From Actinomycetes bacterium (GTDB taxonomy: Bacteria; Actinomycetota; Actinomycetes; Actinomycetales; Cellulomonadaceae): DNA of 5,833 nucleotides. A program made the position numbers and the translations under genes. This document shows positions 1-5,833 of this stretch, in pieces. The stretch covers positions 1 to 5,833 of the forward strand of contig JAEYNO010000192.1 of the NCBI GenBank assembly GCA_023412515.1. Direction: 5' to 3'. The stretch's first letter is position 1. Each line of letters starts with the position of its first letter. The notes beneath the pieces are model-generated. The model saw nothing but the letters and a program-made list of their open reading frames with translations. It did not search any database and was not told the origin of the DNA.

Positions 1-35
1 CGCGCGGCACCGAGGAACCGGCCGTCCGCGCCTGA
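1..35 (+). CDS. Possible 3' end of a second relA-like gene (fragment)
   Basis: Read on the plus strand from base 3, the first bases encode RGTEEPAVRA followed by TGA. The intact Rel encoded on the minus strand ends RGAEEPAIRA and TGA. By eye 27 of 33 bases agree; four of the six differences are synonymous third positions and two give conservative changes (Ala/Thr, Ile/Val). This is the pattern expected of a diverged homologue kept under protein-level selection, not of an exact copy. Bases 1-2 also agree with the preceding Ser codon. Only this tail is visible, so the rest of the gene, if it exists, lies before the window. A chance match or an unrelated C-terminus in Ala/Arg/Glu-rich DNA cannot be excluded. 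Confidence 0.4.
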   Translation, partial: RGTEEPAVRA

Positions 36-256
36 CGGCCGCCGCAGCGTCGCCTTCGACCGCCGCCGCGCCCGTCGGGGCAGCGCCCGGGCGTGGGGAG
101 TCGGACGCGGCGTCAGACCTGTCGGAGGACGACCCGCGCGGCGCGCACCGCGACGTCCCTGCACGGCGGCCGCGGCGTGCGCCGCGCGCGTCACGTGCTC
201 CTGCAGGTCGCCGCCGAACGCGCGACCCCCGCGGACGGGCGTGCCGCCGTCGACGC
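36..256. other. 221-base spacer beyond relA, no supported gene
   Basis: This stretch lies after the relA stop on the minus strand and after the putative relA-like tail on the plus strand. Both strands are open in some frame, but no frame shows a recognisable motif or a start with a well-spaced ribosome site. A 10-base inverted repeat (135-144 with 179-188, 34-base gap) is present, but GC-only arms of this size arise easily here and no T-run follows on either strand. I see no intrinsic terminator, tRNA or repeat. Confidence 0.5.
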
Positions 257-2653
257 TCAGGCGCGGATCGCCGGCTCCTCGGCACCACGCGACCCGGTGA
301 TCCGGTAGACGTCGAACACGCCCTCGATCCGACGCACGGCGGACAGCACCGACGCGAGGTGCGACGGCTCGGCCATCTCGAAGACGAACCGGGACAGCGC
401 GACGCGGTCGCGGGACGTCGAGACCGACGCCGACAGGATGTTGACGTGGTGGTCCGACAGCACGCGCGTCACGTCGGACAGCAGCCGCGAGCGGTCCAGC
501 GCCTCGACCTGGATCTGCACGAGGAACAGCTGCGAGCTCGTGTGCGACCAGGACACCTCGACGATGCGCTCGGGCTGGTTCCGCAGCGCCTCGACGTTGA
601 GGCAGTCGGACCGGTGGACCGAGACGCCGGCACCGCGCGTCACGAAACCGACGATGTCGTCGCCCGGCACGGGCGTGCAGCACTTCGCGAGCTTGACCCA
701 GACGTCGCCGACGCCCTTGACGACCACGCCCGGGTCGCCGGTGCGCACGCGCCGCGCGGTCGCGCCGGGACGCGCGGTCTCGGCGATGTCCTCCTCGGCG
801 GCGGGCTCGCCGCCGAGCGAGTGCACGAGCCGCTGCACGACCGACGCGGCCGACGCCTGCCCCTCGCCCACCGCCGCGTACAGCGCGGACACGTCGGCGT
901 ACCGCATCTCGTGCGCGAGCGCGACGAGAGCCTCGTGGGACATGAGGCGCTGGATCGGCAGGTTCTGCTTGCGCATCGCCTTCGCGATCGCGTCCTTGCC
1001 GTGCTCGATCGCCTCCTCGCGCCGCTCCTTGGTGAACCACTGCCGGATCTTGTTGCGCGCGCGGGGGCTCTTGACGAACGCGAGCCAGTCGCGGCTGGGG
1101 CCGGCGGTCTCGGAGCGCGAGGTGAAGACCTCGACGACGTCGCCGTTCTCGAGGACCGAGTCCAGCGGCACGAGGCGACCGTTGACGCGTGCGCCCATGG
1201 TGCGGTGGCCGACGTCGGTGTGCACCGCGTAGGCGAAGTCGACCGGGGTCGCCCCGGAAGGCAGCGCCTGCACGTCGCCCTTGGGCGTGAAGACGTACAC
1301 CTCGGCCCCGGCGATCTCGTCACGCAGCAGGTCGAGGAACTCGGTGGGGTCGGCCGTCTCGCGCTGCCAGTCGACCAGCTGACGCAACCACGTCATGTCG
1401 TTGCCCGCGGTGTCCGGCTGGCCGCTCTTGGCCGTCTCCTTGTACTTCCAGTGCGCGGCGACGCCGTACTCCGCCCGGCGGTGCATGTCGTGCGTGCGGA
1501 TCTGGATCTCGACGGGCTTGCCGCCCGGGCCGATCACGGTCGTGTGCAGCGACTGGTAGAGGTTGAACTTGGGCATCGCGATGTAGTCCTTGAACCGGCC
1601 CGGGACCGGGTTCCACCGCGCGTGCAGCGCACCGAGCGCCGCGTAGCAGTCGCGCACCGTGTCGACCAGGACGCGCACGCCCACGAGGTCGTAGATGTCC
1701 GCGAAGTCGCGGCCGCGCACGATCATCTTCTGGTAGATCGAGTAGTAGTGCTTCGGGCGTCCCGTAACCGTGGCCTTGATCTTCGCGGCGCGCAGGTCGC
1801 TGCCGACCTGCTCCCGCACGGTCGCCAGGTACTCCTCGCGCGCGGGGGCCCGCTCGGCGACGAGGTGCACGATCTCGTCGTAGACCTTCGGGTACAGCGT
1901 CGCGAACGACAGGTCCTCGAGCTCCCACTTGATCGTGTTCATGCCGAGCCGGTGGGCGAGCGGCGCGTAGATCTCGAGGGTCTCGCGGGCCTTCTTCTCG
2001 GCCGACGCCGAGGACACGAACTTCCACGTCCGCGCGTTGTGCAGGCGGTCCGCGAGCTTGATGACGAGCACGCGGATGTCGCGCGACATCGCGACGACCA
2101 TCTTGCGCACGGTCTCGGCCTGCGCGGCGTCGCCGTACGCGACCTTGTCGAGCTTCGTGACGCCGTCGACCAGCATCGCGACCTCGGGCCCGAACTCGCG
2201 GCGCAGCTGGTCGAGCGAGTAGTCGGTGTCCTCGACCGTGTCGTGCAGCAGCGCGGCGACGAGCGTCGAGGGCGTCATGCCGAGCTCGGCGAGGATCGTC
2301 GCGACCGCGACGGGGTGCGTGATGTACGGGTCGCCGCTCTTGCGCAGCTGCCCGCGGTGGGCCTGCTCCGCGACGACGTAGGCCTGCTCGATGCCGGAGA
2401 GGTCGGCCTTGGGGTGGTTGGTGCGGACCGCCTGCAGCACCGGCTCGAGCGCGGGGTACGCCGGACCGGACCGGCCCGACAGCCGAGCGAGGCGGGCCCG
2501 CACGCGGCTCGTCGACCCCGTCGCCGGCTCGGGCTCGCCCTGCCGCGCCGTGCCCGTGGCGGGTGTCGCCGGGGCGCCGCGCGGCGGCGTCGCGGGCGCG
2601 CCGGCCACGGACGCGGTCGTCGCGTCCGTCCCCGTGCCCGTGCTGTCCGCCAT
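257..2653 (-). CDS. relA: Bifunctional (p)ppGpp synthetase/hydrolase (RelA/SpoT family, Rel)
   Basis: Rel makes (p)ppGpp from ATP and GTP/GDP on stalled ribosomes and hydrolyses it, setting the stringent response. The 798-residue length matches actinobacterial Rel proteins (about 790-850). Order: a Pro/Ala/Thr-rich leader (1-50); an HD hydrolase domain with His113, His137-Asp138, Glu141-Asp142 and Asp202; a synthetase domain with TGRPKHYYSIYQK (297-309), Asp322 in YDLVGVR, RFKD (353-356) and EIQIRT (382-387); TGS (about 450-512); a helical region; a Cys/His zinc-finger-like domain with Cys658-Cys659, His680 and Cys684; and a C-terminal ACT domain (about 708-785). An intact HD set plus RFKD, rather than the EFDD of synthetase-only E. 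coli RelA, indicates a two-way enzyme. The open frame continues upstream across apt, but ATG 2653 follows a strong GGAGG by 8 bases and gives a normal N-terminus. The short tail after ACT ends RGAEEPAIRA; a diverged look-alike lies on the plus strand at the window's left edge. Confidence 0.97.
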   Translation of the reverse strand: MADSTGTGTDATTASVAGAPATPPRGAPATPATGTARQGEPEPATGSTSRVRARLARLSGRSGPAYPALEPVLQAVRTNHPKADLSGIEQAYVVAEQAHRGQLRKSGDPYITHPVAVATILAELGMTPSTLVAALLHDTVEDTDYSLDQLRREFGPEVAMLVDGVTKLDKVAYGDAAQAETVRKMVVAMSRDIRVLVIKLADRLHNARTWKFVSSASAEKKARETLEIYAPLAHRLGMNTIKWELEDLSFATLYPKVYDEIVHLVAERAPAREEYLATVREQVGSDLRAAKIKATVTGRPKHYYSIYQKMIVRGRDFADIYDLVGVRVLVDTVRDCYAALGALHARWNPVPGRFKDYIAMPKFNLYQSLHTTVIGPGGKPVEIQIRTHDMHRRAEYGVAAHWKYKETAKSGQPDTAGNDMTWLRQLVDWQRETADPTEFLDLLRDEIAGAEVYVFTPKGDVQALPSGATPVDFAYAVHTDVGHRTMGARVNGRLVPLDSVLENGDVVEVFTSRSETAGPSRDWLAFVKSPRARNKIRQWFTKERREEAIEHGKDAIAKAMRKQNLPIQRLMSHEALVALAHEMRYADVSALYAAVGEGQASAASVVQRLVHSLGGEPAAEEDIAETARPGATARRVRTGDPGVVVKGVGDVWVKLAKCCTPVPGDDIVGFVTRGAGVSVHRSDCLNVEALRNQPERIVEVSWSHTSSQLFLVQIQVEALDRSRLLSDVTRVLSDHHVNILSASVSTSRDRVALSRFVFEMAEPSHLASVLSAVRRIEGVFDVYRITGSRGAEEPAIRA

Positions 2654-2659
2654 CTCGCA

Positions 2660-2669
2660 CCCCTCCCCT
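2660..2669 (-). promoter_or_regulatory. Ribosome binding site of relA
   Basis: On the minus strand the bases read AGGGGAGGGG; the GGAGG core ends 8 bases before the ATG at 2653. It is the strongest Shine-Dalgarno in the window and fixes the relA start, which is otherwise ambiguous because the frame stays open across apt. Confidence 0.85.
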
Positions 2670-2678
2670 GGTCCGACG

Positions 2679-2684
2679 AGTCTA
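2679..2684 (-). promoter_or_regulatory. Possible -10 element of a relA promoter
   Basis: On the minus strand the hexamer TAGACT is the only AT-leaning stretch in the gap and resembles an actinobacterial TANNNT -10 box. A start 6-8 bases downstream would leave a leader of about 20 bases including the Shine-Dalgarno. No convincing -35 hexamer lies at the right distance; the palindrome occupies that region. The call is tentative. Confidence 0.25.
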
Positions 2685-2697
2685 CGACCGCCCGCAC

Positions 2698-2717
2698 CGT
2701 CGGACGGCCGTCCGACG
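2698..2717. repeat. Perfect 20-base palindrome in the apt-relA gap
   Basis: The sequence CGTCGGACGGCCGTCCGACG reads identically on both strands. As RNA it can form an 8-base stem with a GGCC loop, and as DNA it has the symmetry of a dimeric repressor site. It lies about 45 bases upstream of the relA ATG. It is not followed by a T-run on the minus strand, so it is not a standard intrinsic terminator. No known operator is recognised. Confidence 0.7.
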
Positions 2718-2719
2718 CC

Positions 2720-2736
2720 CGGGGCCCGCTGCCCCG
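2720..2736 (-). repeat. Small GC hairpin between apt and relA
   Basis: Six-base complementary arms (CGGGGC and GCCCCG on the plus strand) flank a five-base loop. It sits between the apt stop and the palindrome and could stabilise the apt 3' end or form part of a leader structure. It is short and GC-only, so it may be chance. Confidence 0.35.
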
Positions 2737-2754
2737 TGCGCCGGACGGGCGACG

Positions 2755-3309
2755 TCAGAGGGCGAGCAGCGCGTCGACCCGGTGCCCGCCGAGCAGCGCG
2801 CGCCCGCCGAGCGCCTCCAGCTCCACGAGGAAGCTCAGGCCCACGACGTCGGCGCCGCACTCCTGCAGCAGCCGCACGGTCGCCGCCGCGGTGCCGCCGG
2901 TCGCGAGCACGTCGTCGATGACGAGCACGCGCGCGCCGTCCGGGATCGTGAACGGCTGGACCTCGACGGCCGCCGTCCCGTACTCGAGCGCGTACGACTG
3001 CGACGCGACGGGTCCGGGCAGCTTGCCGGCCTTGCGCACCGGCACGACGCCCGCTCCCAGCGCGGTCGCGACCGGCGCCGCGAGCAGGAACCCGCGCGCC
3101 TCCATTCCCGCGACCAGGTCGACCGGGCCCGGCACCGCGGCCGCGAACGCGTCGACGACCGCCGCGAACGCGTCGGCGTCCGCGAGCAGCGGCATGATGT
3201 CGCGGAACTGGATGCCCGGCTCGGGGAAGTCCGCCACCGTGCGCATGAGCGCGTCGACGCGTCGTGCCAGCGCGGCGCGAGCGTCCGTCCCCTCGGTCAC
3301 GGCGCTCAT
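2755..3309 (-). CDS. apt: Adenine phosphoribosyltransferase
   Basis: This cytosolic enzyme converts adenine plus PRPP to AMP and pyrophosphate in purine salvage. The 184-residue product has the usual type I PRTase length and motifs in order: FPEPGIQFRDIMPLL (28-42), GMEARGFLLA (68-77), VRKAGKLPG (91-99), LEYG (108-111) and the PRPP-binding loop VLVIDDVLATGGT (128-140) with the paired Asp132-Asp133 and the TGGT phosphate loop. The VRKAGKLPG and LEYG blocks separate Apt from hypoxanthine or orotate PRTases. The ATG at 3309 overlaps the secF stop (ATGA); only a weak purine run (AAGAAG) precedes it, so translation probably depends on ribosomes finishing secF. The distance from start to the FPEPG motif fits other Apt proteins, whereas the next Met (22) would cut close to it. 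No extra gene sits between secF and apt, unlike in Mycobacterium tuberculosis, where a solute-binding-protein-like gene does. Confidence 0.96.
   Translation of the reverse strand: MSAVTEGTDARAALARRVDALMRTVADFPEPGIQFRDIMPLLADADAFAAVVDAFAAAVPGPVDLVAGMEARGFLLAAPVATALGAGVVPVRKAGKLPGPVASQSYALEYGTAAVEVQPFTIPDGARVLVIDDVLATGGTAAATVRLLQECGADVVGLSFLVELEALGGRALLGGHRVDALLAL
3306..3309 (-). other. secF/apt stop-start overlap (ATGA)
   Basis: The apt ATG (3309-3307) and the secF TGA (3308-3306) overlap by four bases. Since apt has only a weak AAGAAG upstream, its translation probably relies on ribosomes terminating on secF. This ties a purine-salvage enzyme to expression of the export genes. Confidence 0.9.
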
Positions 3310-4409
3310 CGCTTCTTGCGCTTGGGCTGCGAGGACTGCCCGAGGTGCCCGCCGGGCCGCAGCGCGGCCGTCGCGCGCGGCGTGGCGGCACCGACGGCGA
3401 CCGGCGTGCCGTCGCCGTCCTCGGCGTGCGCGGTGCCCGCGCGAGCCGCGAGCACCTTCGCGGTGTGGTCGCGCACCGGCTTCTCCCGCTCGCGCAGCGT
3501 CACCTCGAGCGGCGTCGCGAGGAAGATCGAGGAGTAGGCGCCGACCAGCATGCCGACGAACAGCGCGAGCGCGATGTCACGCAGCGTGCCCGCCCCGAGG
3601 ATGAACGCGCCGACCACGAGGATCGAGCCGACCGGCAGCAGCGCCACGACCGACGTGTTGATCGAGCGGACGAGCGTCTGGTTGACCGCGAGGTTCGCCT
3701 TCTCGGCGTACGTGAACCGGCTCTGGTCGAGCGTGTCGGCGGTGTTCTCGCGCACCTTGTCGAACACGACGACGGTGTCGTAGATCGAGTACCCCAGGAT
3801 CGTGAGGAAGCCGATCACGGTGGCGGGGGTGACTTCCCAGCCGACCGCCGCGTAGATCCCGACCGTGATGAGCAGGTCGTGGAACAGCGCGATGAGCGCG
3901 GCCGCGGCCATCCGCCAGTTGCGGAAGTACACGGTCATGACGAGCGAGACGAACACGAGGAACGCGACGAGGCCGGTGACGGCCTTCTGCGACACGTCCT
4001 TGCCCCACGACGGGCCGACGAACGCGCTCGTCACCTCGTCCTGCGTGACGTCGAACGCGGCCATGAGGCCGTTCTTGACCTGCTCGACCTCGTCGTTGGT
4101 GAGCTCGGCGGTCTGGATGCGCAACGACGAGCCGCCGACGGTCGTGACGCGCGGGCTCTCGCTCGGCGCGACCGCCTGGACCGTGTCGATCGCGAGCTGC
4201 TGGTCGGTCGTCGCGACGCCCGACACGACGAACTCCGACCCGCCGCGGAACTCGATGCCCGGGTTGAGACCGGGCTTCACGAGCAGCACGGCCGAGATCA
4301 GCACGAGCACGGCGGAGATCGCGTACCACGTGCGTCGTCGTCCGACGATGTCGTACGAGCGGCGACCGGTGTACAGGTCGTTGCCCCACTGGGCGAATCC
4401 GGAGGCCAT
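3306..4409 (-). CDS. secF: Protein translocase subunit SecF
   Basis: SecF is the smaller partner of SecD in the proton-driven SecDF accessory complex of the Sec translocon, in the cytoplasmic membrane. The 367-residue product has a short cytosolic N-terminus, TM1 (about 27-44), the family signature GIEFRGG (51-57) opening the outer domain (about 50-140), and a block of five more membrane segments (about 142-162, 167-190, 194-216, 250-270, 275-298). TM4 contains GYSIYDTVVVFDKVREN (206-222); Asp211 and Asp217 match conserved polar residues tied to proton transport. The chosen ATG shares its A with the secD TGA (TGATG) and follows GAGGGGAG by 9 bases, and the protein begins like other SecFs (NDLYTGRRSYDIVGRRR). 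The open frame extends far upstream inside secD, but that part is antigenic noise of high GC. The last 55-60 residues are a hydrophilic extension ending in KRKKR. The stop overlaps the apt start by four bases. Confidence 0.97.
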   Translation of the reverse strand: MASGFAQWGNDLYTGRRSYDIVGRRRTWYAISAVLVLISAVLLVKPGLNPGIEFRGGSEFVVSGVATTDQQLAIDTVQAVAPSESPRVTTVGGSSLRIQTAELTNDEVEQVKNGLMAAFDVTQDEVTSAFVGPSWGKDVSQKAVTGLVAFLVFVSLVMTVYFRNWRMAAAALIALFHDLLITVGIYAAVGWEVTPATVIGFLTILGYSIYDTVVVFDKVRENTADTLDQSRFTYAEKANLAVNQTLVRSINTSVVALLPVGSILVVGAFILGAGTLRDIALALFVGMLVGAYSSIFLATPLEVTLREREKPVRDHTAKVLAARAGTAHAEDGDGTPVAVGAATPRATAALRPGGHLGQSSQPKRKKR

Positions 4410-4411
4410 CA
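4407..4411 (-). other. secD/secF stop-start overlap (TGATG)
   Basis: The secD TGA (4411-4409) and the secF ATG (4409-4407) share one base. The arrangement, with a good Shine-Dalgarno just upstream inside secD, points to reinitiation or coupled translation that would keep the two subunits of the complex in balance. The overlap is seen; the coupling is inferred. Confidence 0.9.
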
Positions 4412-5833
4412 GCGGTCGCTCCCCTCGGGACGGCCGTCGGCGGGCGCGTCGGTCGTTCCGGTGGTGGGTGGGTCGTCCTGCGGCGGCGTCGCGCTCGCCT
4501 CGGCGGCGCGCGCGGCGGCCCGGCGCTCGGCGATGGTCATGCCGGCCGCCCCGACCGCGACGGGCTCGCGGGACGAGGGGGCGTCGGACGTGCCCTTCGA
4601 CCGCTGCCCGGGCGTCGTGACGCGGCCGCGGCCCACGTAGCGCGCGGTGTCCACGCCGAGCCGGCGGGGGTCGAGGCCGGAGGCCGGGTGGCCGTCGGCG
4701 AAGAACCGCGTGCGGGCCAGCAGGGTCATGAGCGGGTGCGTGAACAGGAACACGACGACGAGGTCGACGATCGTCGTGAGACCGAGCGTGAACGCGAACC
4801 CGCGCACGCCGCCGACCGCCAGCAGGTAGAGCACGATCGCCGCGGTGAAGTTGACCGCGTCGGAGGCGAGGATCGTGCGGCGCGCGCGCTCCCAGCCCTT
4901 GTCGACCGCGGCGCCGAGCGACCTGCCGTCGCGCAGCTCGTCGCGGATGCGCTCGAAGTACACGATGAACGAGTCCGCGGTGATGCCGATCGCCACGATG
5001 AGGCCCGCGACGCCGGGGAGCGAGAGCCGGTAGCCCTGCAACCAGGACAGCAGCGTGATGACGCCGTACGTGACCACGGCCGCGACGAGCAGCGACGCGA
5101 CCGTCACGAGGCCGAGCGTGCGGTACTGGAAGAGCGAGTACACGACGACCAGCAGCAGACCGAAGATGCCCGCCAGCAGACCCTTCTGGAGCTGCTCGGA
5201 GCCGAGCGTCGCGGAGATCTGCTGCTCGCTCTGCACCTCGAAGCTCACCGGGAGCGAACCGAAGTTCAGCTGGTTCGCGAGGTTGGCCGCGCTCTGCCGC
5301 GTGAACGTGCCCGAGATCTCCGCCTGCCCGTTCGGGATCACCGCGTTGACGGACGGCGCCGAGATGACCAGCGCGTCGAGCACGACCGCGAACTGGTTGA
5401 GCGGGCGCTGCTGCCCGGCGAGCCGGGTCGTGACCTCGGTGAACTTGGGCGTGCCGGCCGAGGTGAACTCGAGGTTCACGACCCACTCGCCGGTCTGGAC
5501 GCCGGACGAGCTGACGCCGAGCCCCGACGTCGCGCTCTTGATGTCGGCCCCGGGGATCTCGACCGGGCCGAGGATGTACTTGGCGAGGCCCTCCTGCTCG
5601 CACGCGACGAAGGCCTTGTCGGGGTCGCCGGGAGCACCACCCGTGCGGTTCGCCGGGAGCGTGCAGTCGAGCGCGTCGAACTCGGCCTGCACCGCGGGCG
5701 TCACGTAGTACGCGACGTCGCTCGGGCTGTCGGGCGCGGCCTTGGCCGGCTCGTCCGAGGGCGCCGCGTCCGACGCGTCGTCGGTCGCGGCGGGCTCCGG
5801 CGTCGCGGGCCTCATCGTGGCGATCGGCATCAC
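4409..5833 (-). CDS. secD: Protein translocase subunit SecD, 5' end missing
   Basis: SecD is the large membrane subunit of the SecDF complex, which uses the proton motive force to help pull preproteins out of the SecYEG channel on the outer face of the membrane. The 474 visible codons run off the window edge, so the first membrane segment and the start of the outer P1 domain are absent; the GTG at the edge is not a credible start. Visible are an Asp/Ala/Pro-rich linker (about 13-38), the rest of P1 (about 40-205, with VLDALVISAPSVN at 151-163), five membrane segments (about 217-235, 240-263, 270-293, 327-346, 350-374) and a polar tail of 100 residues. The TM4 motif GITADSFIVYFERIRDE is typical of the family; its Asp (287) matches the Asp implicated in proton movement. 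Residues 1-12 lie inside an inverted repeat and may not be native. The stop overlaps the secF start by one base. The identification is very secure. Confidence 0.95.
   Translation of the reverse strand: MMPIATMRPATPEPAATDDASDAAPSDEPAKAAPDSPSDVAYYVTPAVQAEFDALDCTLPANRTGGAPGDPDKAFVACEQEGLAKYILGPVEIPGADIKSATSGLGVSSSGVQTGEWVVNLEFTSAGTPKFTEVTTRLAGQQRPLNQFAVVLDALVISAPSVNAVIPNGQAEISGTFTRQSAANLANQLNFGSLPVSFEVQSEQQISATLGSEQLQKGLLAGIFGLLLVVVYSLFQYRTLGLVTVASLLVAAVVTYGVITLLSWLQGYRLSLPGVAGLIVAIGITADSFIVYFERIRDELRDGRSLGAAVDKGWERARRTILASDAVNFTAAIVLYLLAVGGVRGFAFTLGLTTIVDLVVVFLFTHPLMTLLARTRFFADGHPASGLDPRRLGVDTARYVGRGRVTTPGQRSKGTSDAPSSREPVAVGAAGMTIAERRAAARAAEASATPPQDDPPTTGTTDAPADGRPEGSDR
4419..4426 (-). promoter_or_regulatory. 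Ribosome binding site of secF
   Basis: On the minus strand the bases read GAGGGGAG, 9 bases before the secF ATG and inside the secD 3' end. It decides the secF start within an open frame that otherwise runs about 1.2 kb further upstream. Confidence 0.75.
4980..5016 (+). repeat. Inverted repeat arm A, inside secD TM4 motif
   Basis: These 37 bases are the reverse complement of the last 37 bases of the window with no mismatch. Here, on the minus strand, they encode GVAGLIVAIGIT of the conserved SecD TM4, so this is clearly the native copy. Identity stops at 5017. Confidence 0.9.
5797..5833 (-). repeat. Inverted repeat arm B at the window edge
   Basis: This is an exact inverted copy of the 37 bases at 4980-5016, separated from them by 780 bases. 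In the secD frame it gives VMPIATMRPATP, which looks unlike SecD and includes the unusual AGG codon and two Met in quick succession. On the plus strand it reads as the SecD TM4 motif. It runs exactly to the last base and may continue outside. A fold-back join is the simplest reading. Confidence 0.9.

Noticed and set aside
135..188. GC inverted repeat (135-144 with 179-188) as a relA terminator
   Set aside because: The arms are GC-only, the gap is 34 bases, and no T-run follows on the minus strand.
93..308. Plus-strand 71-codon open frame overlapping the relA 3' end
   Set aside because: It has an Arg-rich, motif-free product, no good ribosome site before its start, and runs into relA antisense. 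The minus strand here is equally open.
2654..3391. Upstream extension of the relA frame across apt
   Set aside because: The extension translates to Arg/Ala-rich noise over a clear apt gene, and the ATG at 2653 has a strong ribosome site and a family-typical N-terminus.
359..3604. Plus-strand open frame of more than 1,000 codons antisense to relA, apt and the secF end
   Set aside because: It mirrors the codon structure of the minus-strand genes at very high GC, is Arg/Asp/Val/Leu-rich without any recognisable domain, and crosses three well-identified genes.
3264..4640. Plus-strand 458-codon open frame antisense to secF
   Set aside because: The composition is dominated by Arg, Asp, Glu and His in a low-complexity pattern typical of the complement of a membrane-protein gene; there is no domain.
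4409..5603. Upstream part of the long minus-strand frame that contains secF
   Set aside because: It is a second frame inside secD with an Arg-rich translation. The secF start at 4409 is fixed by its Shine-Dalgarno and by homology.
5831..5833. GTG at the window edge as the secD start
   Set aside because: SecD needs an N-terminal membrane segment and the first half of P1, both missing here, and this codon lies inside the suspicious inverted repeat.

Overview
The window is very GC-rich, with G or C at nearly every third codon position, and carries a minus-strand gene block read from high to low coordinates: secD (5' end missing), secF, apt and relA/rel. This secD-secF-apt-relA order is the conserved arrangement of high-GC Actinobacteria. 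The very high GC, the Ala/Pro/Thr-rich low-complexity tails and the overall protein style suggest a Micrococcales member of Cellulomonas type. That taxonomic level is inference; the actinobacterial assignment is firmer.

Layout: 5833-4409 is secD, lacking its N-terminal membrane anchor and the first part of its outer domain. 4409-3306 is secF, joined to secD by a TGATG stop/start overlap. 3309-2755 is apt, joined to secF by an ATGA overlap. 2754-2654 is a gap of 101 bases holding a perfect 20-base palindrome, further competing stem arms, a weak -10-like box and a strong Shine-Dalgarno. 2653-257 is a full-length bifunctional (p)ppGpp synthetase/hydrolase. 256-36 has no gene I can defend. Many long open frames run antisense to these genes, as expected at this GC level, and are not reported as genes.

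Functionally, SecD and SecF form the membrane complex that assists Sec-dependent protein export with the proton motive force. Apt salvages adenine to AMP using PRPP, and Rel makes and destroys the stringent-response alarmone (p)ppGpp. The secD-secF-apt part looks translationally coupled. The relA part may be co-transcribed but has room for its own promoter or attenuator.

The unusual material is at the two edges. The last 37 bases are an exact inverted copy of an internal secD stretch (4980-5016, the TM4 motif). The first 35 bases, read on the plus strand, look like the diverged last codons and stop of a second relA whose body lies outside the window. Both edges therefore carry plus-strand pieces of the same locus that is intact on the minus strand. 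A chimeric or fold-back assembly is the most likely reason; a real inverted, diverged duplication of the locus is the interesting alternative. I found no RNA gene, CRISPR array, insertion sequence or new system.
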